From the NCBI RefSeq assembly GCF_004791165.1, contig NZ_SRUZ01000006.1, forward strand, positions 310,001-374,000: a DNA stretch of 64,000 nucleotides, in the 5' to 3' direction. The translations under genes and the position numbers were made by a program. Below the pieces are notes generated by a model. It was not told where the DNA came from. It saw nothing but the letters and a program-made list of their open reading frames with translations, and did no database searches. Positions 61,616 to 64,000 of the stretch are shown one piece after another (positions within the stretch are counted from its first letter, which is position 1; every line of letters starts with the position of its first letter). The DNA comes from Mesorhizobium sp. M8A.F.Ca.ET.218.01.1.1. Its GTDB lineage: Bacteria > Pseudomonadota > Alphaproteobacteria > Rhizobiales > Rhizobiaceae.

Positions 61616-62494
61616 ATGAGCACACACACGGCAGTCCTCAAGAGGGACATCACGCCCGAGGGCAGCGACTACGAAATCGTGCGCCGCGCCATCGAGAAGA
61701 TCAGCCTCGACTATCGCGACCAGCCATCGCTGGAAGAACTGGCCGAAGAGGTCGGCGAGACGCCGACCGGCTTGCAAAAACTCTTCACCCGCTGGGCCGG
61801 TCTGTCGCCCAAGGCCTTCCTGCAGGCGGTGACGCTGGACCATGCGCGCAAGCTGCTCGATTCCGGCATGCCGCTGCTCGAAACCTCTTTTGAACTGGGC
61901 ATGTCCGGTCCCGGCCGGCTGCACGACCTGTTCGTCACCCATGAGGCGATGTCGCCTGGCGACTACAAGACGCGCGGCGCCGGCCTCACCATCCGCTACG
62001 GCTATCACCCCTCCCCATTCGGCACCGCCTTGATCATGGCCACGGACCGCGGGCTTGCCGGCCTCGCGTTCTGCGACGCCGGCGAGGAGCGCACCGCCTT
62101 CGCCGACATGTCGGGGCGCTGGCCCAACGCCCTCTATGTCGAGGACCGGGAAGCGACAGGCCCTTATGCCGCGCGCATCTTCGAGCCGACGTTGTGGCGC
62201 GCCGACCAGCCGCTGCACGTCGTCATGATCGGCACCGACTTCCAGGTCCGCGTCTGGGAAGCCTTGCTGCGGATCCCGATGGGCAAGGCCCGCACCTATT
62301 CCTCGATCGCCGCCAGCATCGGCGCGCCGAGCGCCAGCCGCGCGGTCGGCGCCGCCAACGGCGCCAACCCGCTCTCTTTCGTGGTGCCTTGCCACCGCGC
62401 CATCGGCAAATCAGGCGATCTTACCGGCTATCACTGGGGCCTGACCCGCAAGCGCGCCATCCTGGGCTGGGAGGCGGGGCAGATTTCGTCCTGA
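61616..62494 (+). CDS. Ada-like regulator / O6-methylguanine-DNA methyltransferase
   Basis: 292 residues from the ATG at 61616 with AAGGAGA upstream. Residues 15-115 are an AraC-type helix-turn-helix region (SLEELAEEVGETPTGLQKLF, TRWAGLSPKAFLQAVTLDHA), then a short middle domain, then the alkyltransferase domain with IGTDFQVRVWEALLRIPMGK, GAPSASRAVGAANGANPLSF and the methyl-accepting PCHR (Cys about 258). The N-terminal zinc Ada domain that senses phosphotriesters is absent, so this is the shortened Ada form: it repairs O6-methylguanine and may bind promoters. Confidence 0.93.
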   Translation: MSTHTAVLKRDITPEGSDYEIVRRAIEKISLDYRDQPSLEELAEEVGETPTGLQKLFTRWAGLSPKAFLQAVTLDHARKLLDSGMPLLETSFELGMSGPGRLHDLFVTHEAMSPGDYKTRGAGLTIRYGYHPSPFGTALIMATDRGLAGLAFCDAGEERTAFADMSGRWPNALYVEDREATGPYAARIFEPTLWRADQPLHVVMIGTDFQVRVWEALLRIPMGKARTYSSIAASIGAPSASRAVGAANGANPLSFVVPCHRAIGKSGDLTGYHWGLTRKRAILGWEAGQISS

Positions 62495-62715
62495 AATGTC
62501 GATTTTTAATTCCGGTTCCAAGGAATATATGAATATTCGGATTTTAAAGTATTAGTGCGAATCTTTTCGGAATCGCTGGATACAACCGGTGACAACCATC
62601 GGTTTCTTCATGACTGTTGTTTCGCCACTTTATTTGAGTTTACGCTAAATTAACCATGCTAAAGCGATGATGACCCATATTAATTCGGGCGGTCCGACTT
62701 AATAGGAGGGTCTCT

Positions 62716-63186
62716 ATGACGTTGTTTCGCACCACTGTCGGTGCAGCCTTGCTTTTCGCGTGCCTGGACCACGCCGCGATGGCCACAACGCAGAATGTCA
62801 TTTTCAACGGCACGGTAACCGCGACCTGCACGCTCGTTGTCGGCTCCAACGGCACGATGACGGTGAGCCCCGACCTCCAGTCGCTGAGCTCGCACAACAG
62901 CGGCGGTTCGGCTGGAACAGTCACGCTCACCACCACCGGAGGTGTTTCGCTGAGCGTCGATCCGGTGACCCTCACCACCGTGCCGGCCGCCGACAGCACG
63001 GCCACCACCTGGACACCGACCTATTTGTCCAGCGGCGCCCACACGATCGCGGAAACGGGTTCCTCCACCGCCCTGACCGCCCCCGGCGCCGACCTTGTCT
63101 CGGTCCATCTCGCCGGCACCAAGGGTGGCAGCAACCGCTTCGCGAACGGCAACTATCAGGCAACCGTAACACTGCGCTGCGAATAG
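62716..63186 (+). CDS. Secreted pilin-like (spore-coat-U-type) protein, 156 aa
   Basis: A signal peptide (RTTVGAALLFACLDHAAMA) is followed by a Thr/Ser/Gly-rich all-beta protein. NVIFNGTVTATCTLVVGSNG at the mature N-terminus and the end NGNYQATVTLRCE, with two Cys that can pair, resemble SCPU/Csu-type pilins. TAGGAGGGT precedes the ATG. TTGAGT (62635) and TGCTAA 17 bases on are a possible promoter. It is the first of three closely spaced exported genes and has no known relative that I can name. Confidence 0.65.
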   Translation: MTLFRTTVGAALLFACLDHAAMATTQNVIFNGTVTATCTLVVGSNGTMTVSPDLQSLSSHNSGGSAGTVTLTTTGGVSLSVDPVTLTTVPAADSTATTWTPTYLSSGAHTIAETGSSTALTAPGADLVSVHLAGTKGGSNRFANGNYQATVTLRCE

Positions 63187-63207
63187 GCCGTCGCGAAGGA
63201 GGGATCC

Positions 63208-63600
63208 TTGAAACATGCTCTGAACCTGGCGGCGGCATTGGCCGCCGGATTGATGCCCATTGCCGCGGGCGCCCAGTCGATGTCGCCGATGCGGGGTGAG
63301 GTCAACAGTTTCACCGACGCCTTCGCGGTCCGCGTGTTCCCCGCCAATCCCTACGACCGGAAGATCAAGGTCGAAATCCACGTCTACGATCAGGATTTTC
63401 AGCCGGTGGACGCCAAGATCTCTCCAAGTGTCTTCCAATTGGGCTCGCAGGCTTCCCGCCCTGTCCTTGTGGTCGTGCCCTTCGGCGGCGCTGCCGAGCG
63501 TAAAGTGCGTATCTGTACCGAGAGCATCCCCTTTCCCAATCAACAGACGCAGATAAGGGCACAGATATGCGGAAAGTTTTTTGGGCACCGCAAGTCCTGA
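63208..63600 (+). CDS. Exported PapD-like single-domain protein, 130 aa
   Basis: A signal peptide (LNLAAALAAGLMPIAAGAQS) is followed by an immunoglobulin-like domain resembling the N-terminal half of pilus chaperones (MRGEVNSFTDAFAVRVFPAN; DRKIKVEIHVYDQDFQPVDA; SPSVFQLGSQASRPVLVVVP; ERKVRICTESIPF). The C-terminal chaperone domain is missing and the protein ends in ICGKFFGHRKS. AAGGAGGGA lies upstream; the start may be TTG (63208). Its end overlaps the next gene by 34 bases. Possibly a short chaperone for the pilin-like protein. Confidence 0.65.
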   Translation: MKHALNLAAALAAGLMPIAAGAQSMSPMRGEVNSFTDAFAVRVFPANPYDRKIKVEIHVYDQDFQPVDAKISPSVFQLGSQASRPVLVVVPFGGAAERKVRICTESIPFPNQQTQIRAQICGKFFGHRKS

Positions 63601-64000
63601 CGCTGGCGCTCGCGGTTGCTGTGACCAGCACCGCTCCAACCCAGGCCCAGGAACAGATTTACAATCTCAACCAGAACGAGAACGGCTTCAACTTGCCCGG
63701 TGTCACTCTGCCCCAGGGCCAGGACGAGGTTCACGCCGCGGATGGCACCACTTGCCGTTCCGCCGTTTCCGGTTCCGGTGCCTATGTCGATCTCGGCGTT
63801 ATCAGAGGCAACAGCCAGACGAACAATGGCGTCGCCACCTATGGCCGGGTGGTGATCCCGATCGGCCGGACGCCGAAGCGTCTCGACTGCAGCCGGCTCT
63901 ATGAACTCGAGGTGCAGCGCCTTCAGATGGAGCTAAAGCTGTTGAAGATGGGCGTCAATGTCGACGGCGGCACGACCGCGAGCGTGGCCGCAAGCGCTCC
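63567..64000 (+). CDS. Exported protein of unknown family, 3' end outside the window
   Basis: Open from the ATG at 63567 to the window edge (at least 144 residues). A signal peptide (VLTLALAVAVTSTAPTQAQ) is followed by NQNENGFNLPGVTLPQGQDE, then VHAADGTTCRSAVSGSGAYV, ATYGRVVIPIGRTPKRLDCS and a helical LYELEVQRLQMELKLLKMG. The two Cys may pair. The overlap with the previous gene suggests translational coupling. I do not recognise the family; it could be a usher-adapter, a tip protein or part of a surface fibre locus. Confidence 0.6.
   Translation, partial: MRKVFWAPQVLTLALAVAVTSTAPTQAQEQIYNLNQNENGFNLPGVTLPQGQDEVHAADGTTCRSAVSGSGAYVDLGVIRGNSQTNNGVATYGRVVIPIGRTPKRLDCSRLYELEVQRLQMELKLLKMGVNVDGGTTASVAASA

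Overview
The window reads as chromosomal DNA of an alphaproteobacterium of the Rhizobiales, most likely Mesorhizobium or a close Phyllobacteriaceae relative. This is inferred from GC-rich codon use, the ubiE-ubiB-coaBC gene order, an IalB-family protein, a BMP-type nucleoside transporter next to cdd/punA/deoA/upp/add, and rhizobial-type intergenic palindromes. No species-level marker is present.

Region 1 (about 1-20.9 kb) looks accessory. It holds an MscS channel and then a series of exported or envelope proteins, most from domain-of-unknown-function families: a winged-helix/TM/TolB-like/TPR regulator, DUF2092, DUF3604, a membrane-anchored parvulin, HupE/UreJ, two outer-membrane proteins, DUF1254/DUF1214, a broken DUF3300, a DUF900 lipoprotein hydrolase and DUF4105. 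Between them are long gaps with decayed transposase or recombinase pieces (IS481, IS3, a possible IS630-type and a possible serine recombinase). A 13-bp motif, TACCMGATGYTAC, recurs five times only in this region, three times 68-102 bp upstream of a cluster gene. The region ends at a tRNA-Ser(GGA) whose 3' end faces it, so that tRNA is a plausible island boundary.

Region 2 (21-38.4 kb) is core-like. A nucleoside uptake and salvage locus comes first: BMP substrate-binding protein, ATPase, two permeases, cytidine deaminase, purine nucleoside phosphorylase, thymidine phosphorylase, then uracil phosphoribosyltransferase and adenosine deaminase on the other strand. Ubiquinone genes ubiE and ubiB follow, then a CoaBC enzyme with an N-terminal ribbon-helix-helix (antitoxin-like) domain, and an IalB-like protein.

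Region 3 (38.4-46.7 kb) is one giant gene on the minus strand: a 2750-residue glycine-rich autotransporter with about 28 copies of a QS(I/V)GGGGGNGG-type repeat.

Region 4 (47-54.2 kb) has a small Gln-rich secreted protein, a Nudix hydrolase, and an apparent tricarboxylate operon on the minus strand: tctC, tctB, tctA, a class III CoA-transferase and a citryl-CoA lyase-like protein, with a divergent IclR regulator. It suggests citrate import, activation to citryl-CoA and cleavage.

Region 5 (54.4-64 kb) has a GGDEF/EAL protein, a frameshifted OmpA-family gene, a GNAT acetyltransferase, DUF2214, endonuclease III, DUF2244, a frameshifted methyltransferase, an Ada-like repair protein, and three small exported proteins (pilin-like, PapD-like and unknown) running off the right edge. 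Coordinates and motifs were read by eye; no database search was possible, so family names rest on recognised sequence patterns.
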